Of a stretch of DNA of 37,892 nucleotides, positions 1 to 8,710 are shown in pieces. Below the pieces are notes generated by a model. It did no database searches and was not told the DNA's origin. It saw nothing but the letters and a program-made list of their open reading frames with translations. The stretch spans positions 1 to 37,892 of the forward strand of contig NZ_CAKMNW010000073.1 in NCBI RefSeq assembly GCF_927904885.1, read 5' to 3'. The position numbers and the translations under genes are program-made. This stretch comes from Candidatus Nitrotoga sp. M5 (GTDB lineage Bacteria; Pseudomonadota; Gammaproteobacteria; Burkholderiales; Gallionellaceae). Each line of letters starts with the position of its first letter. The stretch's first letter is position 1.

Positions 1-859
1 TTGTGAGGAAGCTTCCTTGAACATCGGGTTGTATGTCGTCTTTTGTGCCATAACCCCCCATGCGATACGGGCCATCTTGTTGGCCAGTGCGACGGCAACG
101 AGCTTGAAAGGTTTTTTAGCCAAAAGCGATCGAGCCCATATGGCAAGCGGCGTGTTGGTTTTGCCTGACTTGATGCTGTAGAGGGCTGCATGGGCGCCAA
201 CAACAAGCAACTTTCGTAAATGCCGGTTTCCCATTTTTGTGATCCGGCCCAGTCGAGGTTTGCCGCCCGTTGAGTGCTGCCGGGGAACCAGGCCCAGATA
301 CGCTGCAAACTCCCGTCCGCATTTGAATAGGCTGGCATCCGGAATGCTGGCCGAAAGGCTGGAGGCGACAATCGGACCAATACCGGGAATGGTCGCGAGG
401 CGCACACTCACCTCGCTTCTGCGATGGGCTATGAGAATGGCTTTACTCAGTTTGCTAATTTGTGTGTCTAAATCGAGCAATGCTTTCGCCAACGGCAGAA
501 GTGCCGAGCGGGCGCTCACGCTAAGATCATCATTATCTTCTTCAAGAATAATGGTAATGAGAAGATGAACATTACGGGCACCTTGAGAAACGACCATCCC
601 AAATTCAGCAAAATGCCCGCGTATGGCATTAATCAAAGCCGTGCGTTGCGAGACCAGCAGTTCCCGGGCACTGTGCAGCATCAGTGTTGCTTGTTGTTCT
701 TCGCTCTTAACAGGGACAAAGCGTATGGAGGGCCTTGTGACAGCCTCGCAAATGGCGGCGGCATCAGCAGCATCGTTTTTCTGGCGGCGCAAATAGGGTT
801 TTACATAAGCAGGCAGTATCAGCCGAACGTCATGGCCTGATGAGATCAACGTTCGAGCC
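1..859 (-). pseudogene. IS110-family transposase, N-terminus cut off by IS6 element
   Basis: The minus strand is open without a stop from the IS6 junction to the window edge, and I translated it codon by codon. It keeps the end of the RuvC-like N-terminal domain (GHDVRLI, then KNDAADAAAI with acidic residues) and the whole C-terminal Tnp_20-type region (ATIPGIGPI, then HSTGGKPRLGRITKMGN with the probable catalytic serine). The first roughly 60 residues of a normal IS110 transposase, including the first catalytic aspartate, are missing because the IS6-family element begins at 860. The reading frame happens to stay open into the IS6 end as far as an ATG at 907-909, so a chimeric protein is formally possible. 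The last few C-terminal residues lie beyond position 1. It is almost certainly inactive. Confidence 0.85.
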
Positions 860-1690
860 GGTGCTGTCAGACTAATGCGACCTCGTCTCCGTATGGCGTA
901 AATTTGCATAACGGTGCCCCTACTATGCCGCACTAAGTTGCCGCCACTCGACCAATGCGGCATTTCTTTGAAGCTTGAAGGTTTCTCTGTTGTTTAGGTG
1001 GCGTTCATGGTTGAAGTGGTTATGGAATGATGAGTGGATTGAGACGAATTTCTGTAAACTTTGCTAGCGCCTGAATTTCAGCATCGCTTGCTCTCTTCGT
1101 CGGAATGGGAGATGGGAATTTTCACAACGATTGTTCTTCCAATGGCCAACCTCTTGTACTTCAGTGTTTCCGATGGTCTTCATTGCGGCACGGTAAGAAC
1201 GTAATCTGTCCGTTACAATCACATGCAGCTTTCCGTACCGCTTCATGATTTTCCTAAGGAATACCAGAGCTGCCTTGCGATCGCGGCGCCTGGAAACAAA
1301 GGTTTCCAGCACTTCTCCCTCGTGATCGACGGCCCGCCACAGATAGTGTGTTTCACCATTGATCTTCACAAATACTTCGTCCAGATGCCATCGCCAGTTG
1401 GAGTGATTCCGGGAAGAAGGATGAAGTCGATTCTTTCGGATTTCGCGCGCAAACAGGGGACCAAATCTATTCCACCAATAGCGGACCGTTTCATGACAAA
1501 TATCAATGCCGCGTTCATGAAGAAGGTCTTCAACGTTACGAAGTGAAAGAGGAAACCTGACGTACATCATAACCGCAATGCGGATAATCTCGGGCGATGT
1601 CTTGAAATAGCGAAAGGGGTTCTTTTTCGTCATGCTCGGAGGCTAGTCGACGAGCAAATGAACATCAAACCATTTTCTTCTGACAGTACC
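860..1690 (-). mobile_element. IS6-family insertion sequence, copy 1
   Basis: The element is 831 bp. The terminal inverted repeats are GGTGCTGTCAGA at the left and its relative GGTACTGTCAGA (read on the other strand) at the right. It carries one transposase gene on the minus strand, which is broken. It is inserted in the IS110 transposase on its left and abuts a recombinase remnant on its right. The 8-bp flanks (TTCGAGCC and ATCAGGAC) do not match, so no target duplication remains. It has the same orientation as copies 2 and 3. Confidence 0.85.
923..1633 (-). pseudogene. IS6-family transposase, internal stop codon
   Basis: This is a DDE transposase of the IS6 family, with the catalytic segments HLDEVFVKI, VIVTDRLRSY and CENSHLPFRRRE. 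Its two relatives in this window are 236 and 235 residues long and read through CGC CGG CGA or CGC CTG CGA at the equivalent place. Here the codon is TAG (1064-1066), so the product stops at 189 residues, just after the DDE glutamate. The frame stays open after the stop to 923, and the downstream residues still match the other copies. It is therefore a nonsense mutant, not a frameshift. The missing 46-residue tail is conserved in the intact copies, so activity is doubtful. Confidence 0.85.
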
Positions 1691-2218
1691 ATCAGGACAC
1701 TCACCCGCCTTCTGCCCAAACAGCAGGAGAGGCCAATTGATCTTGCACTTCGTGTCGAGATTCAAGCAAGGCGTGTCGAGCTTCTTCTGCCGATCAAGTT
1801 TATCGGAAAGATCAGCGAAAATCTTCATACGGGTGAGCAGGCTATGCCCGATCTGGTTAAGCCAAACCAGTTGCGGCTGACCCTTCCCTGGCGGATGCAG
1901 ACGCGGGGCGGAAAGACCGACATCCTTGCCGGTGACAGGAATACACCGCAACCGGACCCGTCCCTGATCCGGGCCTTGCGCAGCGCCCATGCGATGCTGG
2001 ATCGTAGCTCAGGGAAAGGACCCGTCCTGCACTCAGCGCCCACCTCCCCCTGGCGGCGCAATCTTGTCCGTCTGGCTTTTCTGGCGCCCGATATCCAGCA
2101 GGCCCTCCTCGACGGGCGGCAGCCGGACCCTCTGACACTGGCCCTATTGATGAAGAACGAGATCCCGCTCCTTTGGTCCGACCAGAGACGCAAGTTCGGG
2201 ATTGAAAGCACGGATTGA
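1691..2218 (+). pseudogene. Serine recombinase, C-terminal remnant
   Basis: The frame is open from inside the IS6 end (nominal ATG at 1658) to 2218. The tail carries the pattern seen at the C-terminus of large serine site-specific recombinases of alphaproteobacteria: an NQLRLTLPWR stretch, then PDPSLIRALRSAH, then LVRLAFLAPDIQQALLDGRQP, ending with IPLLWSDQRRKFG. The catalytic resolvase domain and most of the recombinase domain, which lie N-terminal in the family, are absent because IS6 copy 1 cut the gene at 1690. Only about 175 codons of a protein normally near 500-700 residues remain. The 3' end is natural and is followed by an array of CCCTGTTA motifs. Confidence 0.7.
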
Positions 2219-2255
2219 GGTCAGATTAAGCGCCTATCGGAAATTGCCAAATTCA

Positions 2256-2595
2256 CCTGTTAACAGGCTTAAAGCGCCCTGTTAATCGCAATAACAGGGC
2301 CTGTTATCTCATTAAATCACCCTGTTATGACGAAAAACAGGAAAGTGATGAAATCCATCCGTAAACTACTGATTTTGCTGGGTGAAATATTTCCTCTTAT
2401 GCGAATAAGTGCTGATTTTACCCTGTTAACGGCCGTTTTTATAAAAAATTCCCTGTTAACGTCCTGCTCGAACGAAACTCACCCTACCATCAGACGGACA
2501 GAGACTGGCGGGCAGATTGGCCCTGAAGAATCGTTATCTGACGGTCCGGAGACGATGCCGAGAAAGGGATTGGCGGCAAAATATCGCCCTGTTAC
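2256..2595. repeat. Scattered CCCTGTTA motif array after recombinase remnant
   Basis: This gene-free stretch between the recombinase stop and IS6 copy 2 (2219-2648) contains a recurring motif, CCCTGTTA followed by A, T or C. Copies are at 2277-2285, 2320-2328, 2421-2430, 2451-2460 and 2587-2595. There is also a palindrome CCTGTTAACAGG at 2256-2267 and an inverted pair ATAACAGG/CCTGTTAT at 2291-2307. The 2421 and 2451 copies are exactly 30 bp apart; the other spacings are irregular. I see no convincing gene here. The motifs could be recombinase binding sites or part of the lost element's attachment region. Confidence 0.6.
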
Positions 2596-2648
2596 GGGCG
2601 GTTACGGGGCCAAGCGAAAACAGAGACGAATTATAAGGGGTGGGTGGC

Positions 2649-3479
2649 GGTGCTGTCCGACTAATGCGACGTCGTCTCTGTATGTCGCAAAATGGCATAA
2701 CGGTGCCCCTACTATGCCGCACGAAGTTGCCGCCACTCGACCAGTGCGGCATTTCTTTGAAGCTTGAATGTTTCTCTGTTGTTTAAGTGGCGCTCATGGT
2801 TGAAATGGTTATGGAATGATGAGTGGATTGAGACGAACTTCTGCAAACTTCGCCGGCGCCTGAATTTTAGCATCGCGTGCTCTCGTCGCCGGAAAGGAAG
2901 ATGGGAGTTCTCACAGCGATTGTTCTTCCACCGGCCTGTTTCTTGCGATGCTTCATTTCCAATTACCTTCATCGCGGCACGATAAGAACGCAATCTGTCC
3001 GTTACAATCACTTGAAGTTGACCGTAGCGTTTCATTACTTTCTTCAGGAAAACCATTGCTGTCTTACGGTCGCGTCGCTTGGAAACAAAGGCATCCAGAA
3101 CCTCACCCTCGTGGTCGACGGCACGCCACAGGTAATATGTCTCGCCATTGATCTTCACAAATACTTCGTCCAGTTGCCATCGCCAGTTGGAGTGATTCCG
3201 GGAAGAAGGATGAAGTCGCTTCTTTCGGATCTCGCGCGCAAACAGGGGGCCAAATCTATTCCACCAATAGCGGACCGTTTCATGACAAATATCGATGCCC
3301 CGTTCATGAAGAAGGTCTTCGACATTTCGTAGAGAAAGCGGAAATCTGACGTACATCATCACCGCCAGGCGGATGATCTCAGGTGACGTTTTGAAATAGC
3401 GAAATGGATTATGTTCTGTCATTCAGAGAGAGTAAAAAGCAATAGATTGGGGGACAAGCTATTTTCTTCTGACAGTACC
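2649..3479 (-). mobile_element. IS6-family insertion sequence, copy 2
   Basis: The element is 831 bp, with ends GGTGCTGTCCGAC (left) and TCTGACAGTACC (right). It carries an intact transposase gene and has the same orientation as copies 1 and 3. It forms the left IS6 boundary of the catabolic cluster. The flanking octamers TGGGTGGC and ATTGTGGC share only their last five bases, so there is no clear target duplication. Confidence 0.88.
2712..3422 (-). CDS. IS6-family transposase (intact)
   Basis: This 236-residue DDE transposase catalyses replicative movement and cointegrate formation of its IS. The N-terminal helix-turn-helix region (SPEIIRLAVMMYVRFPLSLRNVEDLLHERG) is followed by the catalytic segments QLDEVFVKI (first D), VIVTDRLRSY (second D) and NNRCENSHLPFRRRE (E). 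The length is normal for the family, and no stop or frameshift was found. It is very close to the broken copy at 923-1633 and the intact copy at 22763-23470, so the three copies are recent relatives. Because copies 2 and 3 face the same way around 19 kb of other DNA, this enzyme could mobilise the cluster as a translocatable unit. Confidence 0.92.
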   Translation of the reverse strand: MTEHNPFRYFKTSPEIIRLAVMMYVRFPLSLRNVEDLLHERGIDICHETVRYWWNRFGPLFAREIRKKRLHPSSRNHSNWRWQLDEVFVKINGETYYLWRAVDHEGEVLDAFVSKRRDRKTAMVFLKKVMKRYGQLQVIVTDRLRSYRAAMKVIGNEASQETGRWKNNRCENSHLPFRRREHAMLKFRRRRSLQKFVSIHSSFHNHFNHERHLNNRETFKLQRNAALVEWRQLRAA

Positions 3480-3599
3480 ATTGTGGCTCTTTACGCATCG
3501 ATACCGCGTAAAACATTGGAAGCCGAAATTACGAAAGCAGTTGCAGCTCAGCCATCCAAACCAAGATCACCGTTGCAATCAGGCGGGTGTCCATATACG

Positions 3600-3619
3600 T
3601 CCACACATGACAGCGCCCC
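3600..3619 (-). repeat. Left copy of 20-bp outward-facing inverted repeat bounding the catabolic cluster
   Basis: The minus strand reads GGGGCGCTGTCATGTGTGGA. The same word with one change (GTCTGGA) occurs on the plus strand at 20655-20674. The repeat starts 9 bp past the aldolase stop codon and reads away from the cluster. The preceding minus-strand bases GTAAGC overlap the aldolase stop and recall IS66-type ends, but that link is only a guess. The 120 bp between this repeat and IS6 copy 2 hold no gene. Confidence 0.6.
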
Positions 3620-3627
3620 CTAGACGC

Positions 3628-4692
3628 TTACAAGTCTGGCGAATTACCTGTGGCAGGGTTGGCCTTTTCATTTTTAAGAAGATCAAGCGCGACATCGACA
3701 ATCATGTCTTCCTGGCCGCCGACCATGCGCCGCTTACCCAGTTCCATCAGGATTTCACGCGTATCAACGCCATATGTTTTCGTTGCATTTTCAGCATGGC
3801 GCAGGAAGCTGGAGTAAACACCGGCATATCCCAAGCTCAAACTTTCCCGATCCACCCGCACCGGCTGGGTCTGAAGTGGTCGGATGAGATCGTCCGCCGC
3901 ATCCATCAGCTTGAAAACATCGCATTCGGTCTCAATACCCATCCGGTTAAAAACAGCGATCATGACTTCAAGCGGTGCGTTTCCAGCACCCGCGCCGTTG
4001 CCTGCAAGAGATGCATCGACCCGCGTTGCGCCCTCCTGCACCGCAATTACAGAGTTCGCCACACCCAGGCTGAGATTATGGTGACAATGAATGCCAATCT
4101 CTGTCTCGGCCTTCAACGACTGCCGAAGCGCTTTTACCCTTTCGGCAACATCATTCATCATCAGAGCACCGGCTGAATCCGTTACATAGACGCATTCCGC
4201 ACCATAACTTTCCATTAATTTTGCCTGTTCAACAAGCTGGTTTGTTGGAAGCATGTGGGCCATCATCAAAAAGCCGACAGTATCCATCCCCATGTCGCGG
4301 GCAGCTTCAATATGTTGCTTTGAGACATCGGCTTCTGTGCAGTGAGTTGCAATCCGAACGGACCGCGCGCCCGCGTCATAAGAGTCCTTCAAATCATGGA
4401 TCGTACCAATTCCCGGCAGTAACAGGACTGCAACCCGGGCATTCTCCACTGCATCCGCAACGGCCTCAATCCATTCACGATCAGAGTGTTGGCCAAAGCC
4501 GTAATTAAAGGATGTCCCGGTCAATCCATCGCCATGACAGATTTCGATCGCATCAACTTTTGCTTCATCCAGCGCCTTCGCAATATTCCGTACTGTTTCT
4601 ATACCATATTGATGGCGGACGGCATGCATGCCGTCACGAAGAGTGACATCCTGAATATAAAGCTTTCCCTGTTTCGATTTCTGCATGATCAT
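3628..4692 (-). CDS. mhpE: 4-hydroxy-2-oxovalerate aldolase
   Basis: This enzyme cleaves 4-hydroxy-2-oxopentanoate to pyruvate and acetaldehyde, the second-last step of the meta-cleavage lower pathway. The 354 residues form a HMGL-like TIM barrel. The signature [18 protein letters not shown] carries the active-site Arg19-Asp20 and His23. IHCHHN at about 201-206 supplies metal-binding histidines, and [15 protein letters not shown] closes the domain that pairs with the dehydrogenase. The length is usual for DmpG/BphI/MhpE. Its start overlaps the dehydrogenase stop by 4 bp (ATGA), as expected for partners that form a channelling complex. It is the last gene of the leftward operon. A decayed copy of its 3' end lies near 18674-18730. 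Confidence 0.95.
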   Translation of the reverse strand: MIMQKSKQGKLYIQDVTLRDGMHAVRHQYGIETVRNIAKALDEAKVDAIEICHGDGLTGTSFNYGFGQHSDREWIEAVADAVENARVAVLLLPGIGTIHDLKDSYDAGARSVRIATHCTEADVSKQHIEAARDMGMDTVGFLMMAHMLPTNQLVEQAKLMESYGAECVYVTDSAGALMMNDVAERVKALRQSLKAETEIGIHCHHNLSLGVANSVIAVQEGATRVDASLAGNGAGAGNAPLEVMIAVFNRMGIETECDVFKLMDAADDLIRPLQTQPVRVDRESLSLGYAGVYSSFLRHAENATKTYGVDTREILMELGKRRMVGGQEDMIVDVALDLLKNEKANPATGNSPDL

Positions 4693-5627
4693 GACACCAT
4701 CTGTTTCATTTTGGTTTCAACCCAGCGCTCCGCCACTTTGAGAGCCGCTGAAGTCATAATGTCGAGATTACCAGCGTAAGCTGGCAAATAATGCGCGGCA
4801 CCCTCTACCTCCAGAAAGACGGAAGTCTTCAAGCCCGATGCAAGTCCGATATCCGGAATATTGACGGGGTTATTATCGCCAATCACTTCAAACTGAACTT
4901 CCTGCTTGAGGCGGTAACCAGGAACATATTCCTGAACCGTTTCAACCATCTTATGGATACTATCTCGAATAGCATCTTGGTCCCCTCCCTGACTCAGAGC
5001 AAAAACCGTATCCCGCATAATCAGGGGCGGCTCGGCGGGATTAAGGACAATAATGGCTTTCCCCCGTTCGGCCCCGCCGACGGATTCAATCCCAGCTCGG
5101 GTAGTCTCCGTGAATTCATCTATATTAGCACGAGTGCCCGGCCCGGCCGATTTTGACGAGATCGACGCAACGATTTCACCATACAACAATCGCTCTGTCG
5201 CCCGTTTAATCGCATAAACAATCGGAATAGTCGCCTGACCGCCACATGTCACCATGTTCATATTCTTCTCAGCCAAATGTTCATCCATATTGACAGAAGG
5301 GATGACATAAGGCCCTAAAGCCGCGGGTGTAAGATCAATAACCTGCTTACCATCCGCACGCAGAACCTTGTCGTGCCGCTCATGGGTTTGTGCCGATGTC
5401 GCGTCGAACACCACTTTAATATCCTTATAGCAAGGCAGCTTGAGCAGACCCTCAATTCCCTCATATGTCGTTGCGACACCGAGACGTGCCGCCCGCGACA
5501 ATCCGTCTGACTCAGGGTCAATTCCGACCATCGCCCCCATTTCCAGAATGTCAGAGGTTCGTTGTATTTTGATCATCAGGTCAGTACCAATGTTGCCCGA
5601 ACCGATGATTGCCACTTTGGCCTTCAT
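4689..5627 (-). CDS. mhpF: Acetaldehyde dehydrogenase (acylating)
   Basis: This enzyme oxidises acetaldehyde (propanal with some substrates) to the acyl-CoA with NAD and CoA, taking the aldehyde through a channel from the aldolase. The 312 residues show an N-terminal Rossmann motif ([17 protein letters not shown], residues 5-21) and the catalytic cysteine in MVTCGGQAT (Cys128). The length matches DmpF/BphJ/MhpF. The start ATG has a GGAACAGT sequence just upstream. It lies between the hydratase (44 bp upstream) and the aldolase (4-bp overlap). A remnant of a second copy of its N-terminus is at 18496-18555 in the opposite operon. Confidence 0.95.
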   Translation of the reverse strand: MKAKVAIIGSGNIGTDLMIKIQRTSDILEMGAMVGIDPESDGLSRAARLGVATTYEGIEGLLKLPCYKDIKVVFDATSAQTHERHDKVLRADGKQVIDLTPAALGPYVIPSVNMDEHLAEKNMNMVTCGGQATIPIVYAIKRATERLLYGEIVASISSKSAGPGTRANIDEFTETTRAGIESVGGAERGKAIIVLNPAEPPLIMRDTVFALSQGGDQDAIRDSIHKMVETVQEYVPGYRLKQEVQFEVIGDNNPVNIPDIGLASGLKTSVFLEVEGAAHYLPAYAGNLDIMTSAALKVAERWVETKMKQMVS

Positions 5628-5671
5628 TACTGTTCCTTTTCATATGCGCTTGCTTGAGTTATCCGCTGCGT

Positions 5672-6463
5672 TCAGCTAGTGGCAAAGGCGGCGCGGAGCG
5701 ACCCCAGACCTTCAATTCTCGCCTCCACCACATCGCCCGGCTCTACTGGCACCATTGGCCCAAGGGCACCAGACAGGATGATGTCTCCTTTTTTCAGCGG
5801 ACGGCCAACACCCGCCATTTTTCTCGCCAGCCACAACGCTGCGGTTACAGGGCTTCCGAGGCAGGCAACGCCAGCGCCCATCGAGATCGGCTCACCACGT
5901 CGCTCCATGACCATTCCACATAGGCGGACGTCAAATTCACTGAGCTTTCTTGGCTGTTGCCCCAGTACAAACAGACCTGAGGACGCATTATCGGCAATGG
6001 TGTCAAGTATACGGATATCCCAATTGGCAACACGGCTCCCAACAATTTCAATCGCAGCAACAGCATAATCAATGGAGGCTATCATGTCTGCCGTTGTCAG
6101 CCGCTCTTCATCCAGGTCTTGCGAAAGTGCAAAAGCAACTTCCGCCTCAACTTTGGGCTGGAGCACCCTGCCAACATCTACGGCCTCACCATCAGCCACA
6201 TCCATATCGGCGAAAAGCATGCCGTAATCCGGCTGATTGACACCCAATTGCATCTGAACCGCCTTTGACGTCAAACCGATTTTACGTCCAACCAATCGTC
6301 GCCCTTCGGAAAGCCATTTTTCAGTATTTATTTCCTGCACCTGATAAGCGGCATCAACATCGCCATCAGGTAGAAAGTCACGAATTGGTTCACAGGGAGC
6401 GCCTGACAAATAGGATTGGTAAATTGCTTCAGCTGCTTGCTGTATATTCGTTCGATTATTCAT
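5672..6463 (-). CDS. mhpD: 2-keto-4-pentenoate hydratase
   Basis: This enzyme adds water to 2-hydroxypenta-2,4-dienoate to give 4-hydroxy-2-oxopentanoate, the substrate of the aldolase encoded downstream. The 263 residues are full length for the MhpD/BphH/XylJ family of the FAH superfamily. Typical segments are GRKIGLTSKAVQMQLGVNQPDYGML (substrate and metal site region), VEAEVAFAL with the metal-binding acidic residues, AIEIVGSRV, and the C-terminal GDIILSGALGPMVPVEPGDVVEARIEGLG. It lies about 260 bp downstream of the CoA ligase. That gap contains a strong 9-bp hairpin, so this last trio of genes might be expressed somewhat separately. Confidence 0.93.
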   Translation of the reverse strand: MNNRTNIQQAAEAIYQSYLSGAPCEPIRDFLPDGDVDAAYQVQEINTEKWLSEGRRLVGRKIGLTSKAVQMQLGVNQPDYGMLFADMDVADGEAVDVGRVLQPKVEAEVAFALSQDLDEERLTTADMIASIDYAVAAIEIVGSRVANWDIRILDTIADNASSGLFVLGQQPRKLSEFDVRLCGMVMERRGEPISMGAGVACLGSPVTAALWLARKMAGVGRPLKKGDIILSGALGPMVPVEPGDVVEARIEGLGSLRAAFATS

Positions 6464-6560
6464 TATTATTCCGCATTCCTATTCACAGTTATTTTGGCCA
6501 AACGATAGATCTACACTCTCACTATTCAGGGCATTTTCCTGGAGCCCATACTTGGTGAGA

Positions 6561-6582
6561 TCAATCACGTGGGCGTGATTGA
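6561..6582. promoter_or_regulatory. Perfect 9-bp inverted repeat between CoA ligase and hydratase genes
   Basis: The arms TCAATCACG and CGTGATTGA are separated by TGGG, with outer TTGG/CCAA arms nearby. It sits about 100 bp upstream of the hydratase start, inside the 259-bp gap 6464-6722. No T-run follows on the minus strand, so it is not a classic intrinsic terminator for the operon. A regulator site or an mRNA hairpin is possible. Nothing else was recognised in this gap. Confidence 0.4.
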
Positions 6583-6722
6583 AGCCAAATCATAAAAAAC
6601 TTTGCTAATTCCAGAGTGAAAAGCAACGTACTAATCACCGGTAATCAAGTAGATACCCACAAAACCGAACATTGCCAAAGTGAAGCCGATATTCATTCGC
6701 ATTACCATTAGCGCTAACATAA

Positions 6723-8267
6723 TTATTTTGCATTAAGTAAAAATTCTTTGAGTTTCCCTTTGGAAATTTTTCCGTTCATCGTCTTGGGTATTTCATCGAC
6801 AAAATGAATACGTTTAGGACATTCCATGCGAGACAGCTTATTTGAACAATGAATGTTCACTTCTTCTTTGGAAAGCTCCACACCGTCACACAACTTGATT
6901 GCGGCCACAATTATTTCACCCCACTCGTCATCTGGAACGCCGAGCACAGCAACCTCTTTGACCGTTGCCAGCTCAGCGATAACAGTTTCAACAGTCGTTG
7001 CGAACACATTTACACCACCGGTGATGATCAAAGACTGCTTTCTATCCGTCAGAAACAAATACCCTTCGTCGTCAATGTATCCAATATCATGCGTGCATAA
7101 CCAACCTCCGGGGAGAAGAACAGCATCAGTGAGGTCCGGCATATTCAGATACCCCTTCATGATGCTATCCCCCTTCAGCCACAAAGTCCCGATCTCTCCT
7201 GGCGCCAAAACGTTGCCATTAACGTCCCGGATATTTGCTTCAAAATGCAGGCCAATTTGTCCGGCAGATGACAACAATTCGGGTCTATCTGTAAGTCCAC
7301 GCAAATGATCACTGTAGCGCAAGTAGCTAACATATCCGCCACTTGCTTCAGTGAGACCATATAATTGAGCAATTTCGCAGTTCAGGGTTTCCATTGTTTC
7401 CCGAAGAAGGCGCGGCGTAATCGGTGATGCGCCATATATCATTGTTTTCAATGATGAGATATCGTACTCATGCGCCCTATATTCATCAAGAATACGTTGA
7501 AGGACCGTAGGCACTAGGACTGTTCTTGTTACCTTTAATCTTGCGATATCGCTAAGAAAAGTAGAAACATCAAAAACCCCATCAGGAATGACGGTCGTAA
7601 ATCCATTAGCCAGCCCTGAGGAATGCCCAACAAGAACAACCCAAGACGATTGAGCTGGGCGATAGAAGATATCATCTTTTTCAACCCCGAGAGACAAGGC
7701 TGTATTGGTCAGCGCCGTTGCGACGGCGCGCTCTGAAATCATCACCCCTTTGGGCACACCTGTAGTTCCCGACGTATAGGTGTACAGTACGGTTTCATCG
7801 CCCGAATATACAACCGCATCAAAATCACCGGATGTGTCAGAAAGCAACGTCTCATAATCCAGAGACAAGCCGTGACCGTCGCCAAATCCGATAACAGTGC
7901 AACCAATCTCCTTCAATTCAGCCTCAATCTCCGGTACTTTATCCGCACAGGCGGCGTCCACCAACAGAACCTTAGGGCAGCAATCTTTCAGAATATGAGC
8001 CATTTCAGTTGCGGAGTAGCGCCAGTTTATGCCGATGCGAATACCACCTATCTTTATACTAGCAAACCAGTGCTCGTATACTTCCAGCCGTTCATGTGAA
8101 AGAATGGCGGTAACGTCACCCCGTCCCATACCGCAAGCCTTCATCACCAAGGCAAGTCGAGACGAACGGGCGTCAATTTCTCTCCAAGTAATGGAACGAT
8201 TACCCTGCAAGAAAGCCGCTTTGTGCGGTAAATTTCGACTACAAGCCTTAATCATTTCCGGTAGCAT
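6723..8267 (-). CDS. ipfF: AMP-forming acyl-CoA synthetase (aryl-alkanoate CoA ligase, IpfF-like)
   Basis: This enzyme activates a carboxylic acid as its CoA thioester using ATP. The 514 residues belong to the ANL superfamily. The phosphate loop YTSGTTGVPKG is at 164-174, YGLTEASG and GWLCTHDIGYIDDEG follow, the hinge DRKQSLIITGGVNV comes next, and PKTMNGKISKGK holds the catalytic Lys500. Its place at the end of oxygenase alpha, beta, thiolase, DUF35, ligase matches ipfF of the ibuprofen cluster, where the ligase makes the CoA ester before ring attack. By position it should act on the acid imported by the TRAP system. Activation of an acid released by the meta-cleavage hydrolase is the alternative. 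The symbol is given by synteny; substrate specificity cannot be read. Confidence 0.8.
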   Translation of the reverse strand: MLPEMIKACSRNLPHKAAFLQGNRSITWREIDARSSRLALVMKACGMGRGDVTAILSHERLEVYEHWFASIKIGGIRIGINWRYSATEMAHILKDCCPKVLLVDAACADKVPEIEAELKEIGCTVIGFGDGHGLSLDYETLLSDTSGDFDAVVYSGDETVLYTYTSGTTGVPKGVMISERAVATALTNTALSLGVEKDDIFYRPAQSSWVVLVGHSSGLANGFTTVIPDGVFDVSTFLSDIARLKVTRTVLVPTVLQRILDEYRAHEYDISSLKTMIYGASPITPRLLRETMETLNCEIAQLYGLTEASGGYVSYLRYSDHLRGLTDRPELLSSAGQIGLHFEANIRDVNGNVLAPGEIGTLWLKGDSIMKGYLNMPDLTDAVLLPGGWLCTHDIGYIDDEGYLFLTDRKQSLIITGGVNVFATTVETVIAELATVKEVAVLGVPDDEWGEIIVAAIKLCDGVELSKEEVNIHCSNKLSRMECPKRIHFVDEIPKTMNGKISKGKLKEFLLNAK

Positions 8268-8325
8268 CTTCTTGTTCCCTCTTTGTATCTAATTTTTTTA
8301 CGGTTTCATGAAACTGGCGTTAACT

Positions 8326-8691
8326 TTATTCAACCAGATGCACCAGCAATAAGCCTTCGTCGGCCACTTCCACAAACACCGAACTCCCCATCAGCACGTG
8401 CTTTCTAGAATTTTGATCAACGCGCACAATAACTTCCAACCCTTCAAACAGTCGGACAACTGCCACGTCATACGGTGAAGGGATGCTGTCTTTGTAGGTT
8501 CGGTGATACGTCACCAGAGATATTATTTTCCCCATACCATTGGAAACAAAGCTTTCAAACTTATTATCCCAGCAACATGGACATCGTTGATGGAAATAAT
8601 TAACCGGTATGCCAGTATTTACACATCGGCGAAGAAATAATTTCCCATCTTTTATAGCAATGTTCTGCGTATATGTATGTTGCTCAGCCAT
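8326..8691 (-). CDS. ipfE: DUF35/OB-fold (ChsH2-type) partner protein, IpfE-like
   Basis: The protein has 121 residues with an N-terminal rubredoxin-like zinc ribbon and a C-terminal OB fold. Cys23 and the Cys37-Pro-Cys-Cys40 cluster form the ribbon, but the residue expected to be the second cysteine is Thr26, so the zinc site may be incomplete. The OB part has the usual NGMGKIISLVTYHRTY and PYDVAVVRLFEG segments. In the steroid enzymes Ltp2-ChsH2 and in IpfD-IpfE this domain binds to a thiolase-fold aldolase and helps shape its active site and CoA pocket. The gene follows the thiolase-fold gene by 19 bp, which supports such a complex. A stand-alone role is unlikely. Confidence 0.82.
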   Translation of the reverse strand: MAEQHTYTQNIAIKDGKLFLRRCVNTGIPVNYFHQRCPCCWDNKFESFVSNGMGKIISLVTYHRTYKDSIPSPYDVAVVRLFEGLEVIVRVDQNSRKHVLMGSSVFVEVADEGLLLVHLVE

Positions 8692-8710
8692 GTTCTTTAA
8701 CCGCGCATCC

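Noticed and set aside
2256..2595. CCCTGTTA copies as a CRISPR array
   Set aside because: The repeat is only about 9 bp, occurs in both orientations, has irregular spacing, and there are no cas genes.
2327..2767. 146-codon plus-strand frame running into IS6 copy 2
   Set aside because: It crosses the IS boundary and is built partly from the CCCTGTTA region and the IS end; no protein motif is visible.
3626..3643. IS66-family end at the aldolase 3' end
   Set aside because: GTAAGC alone is too little evidence, it overlaps the aldolase stop codon, and the right-hand copy of the repeat lacks it.
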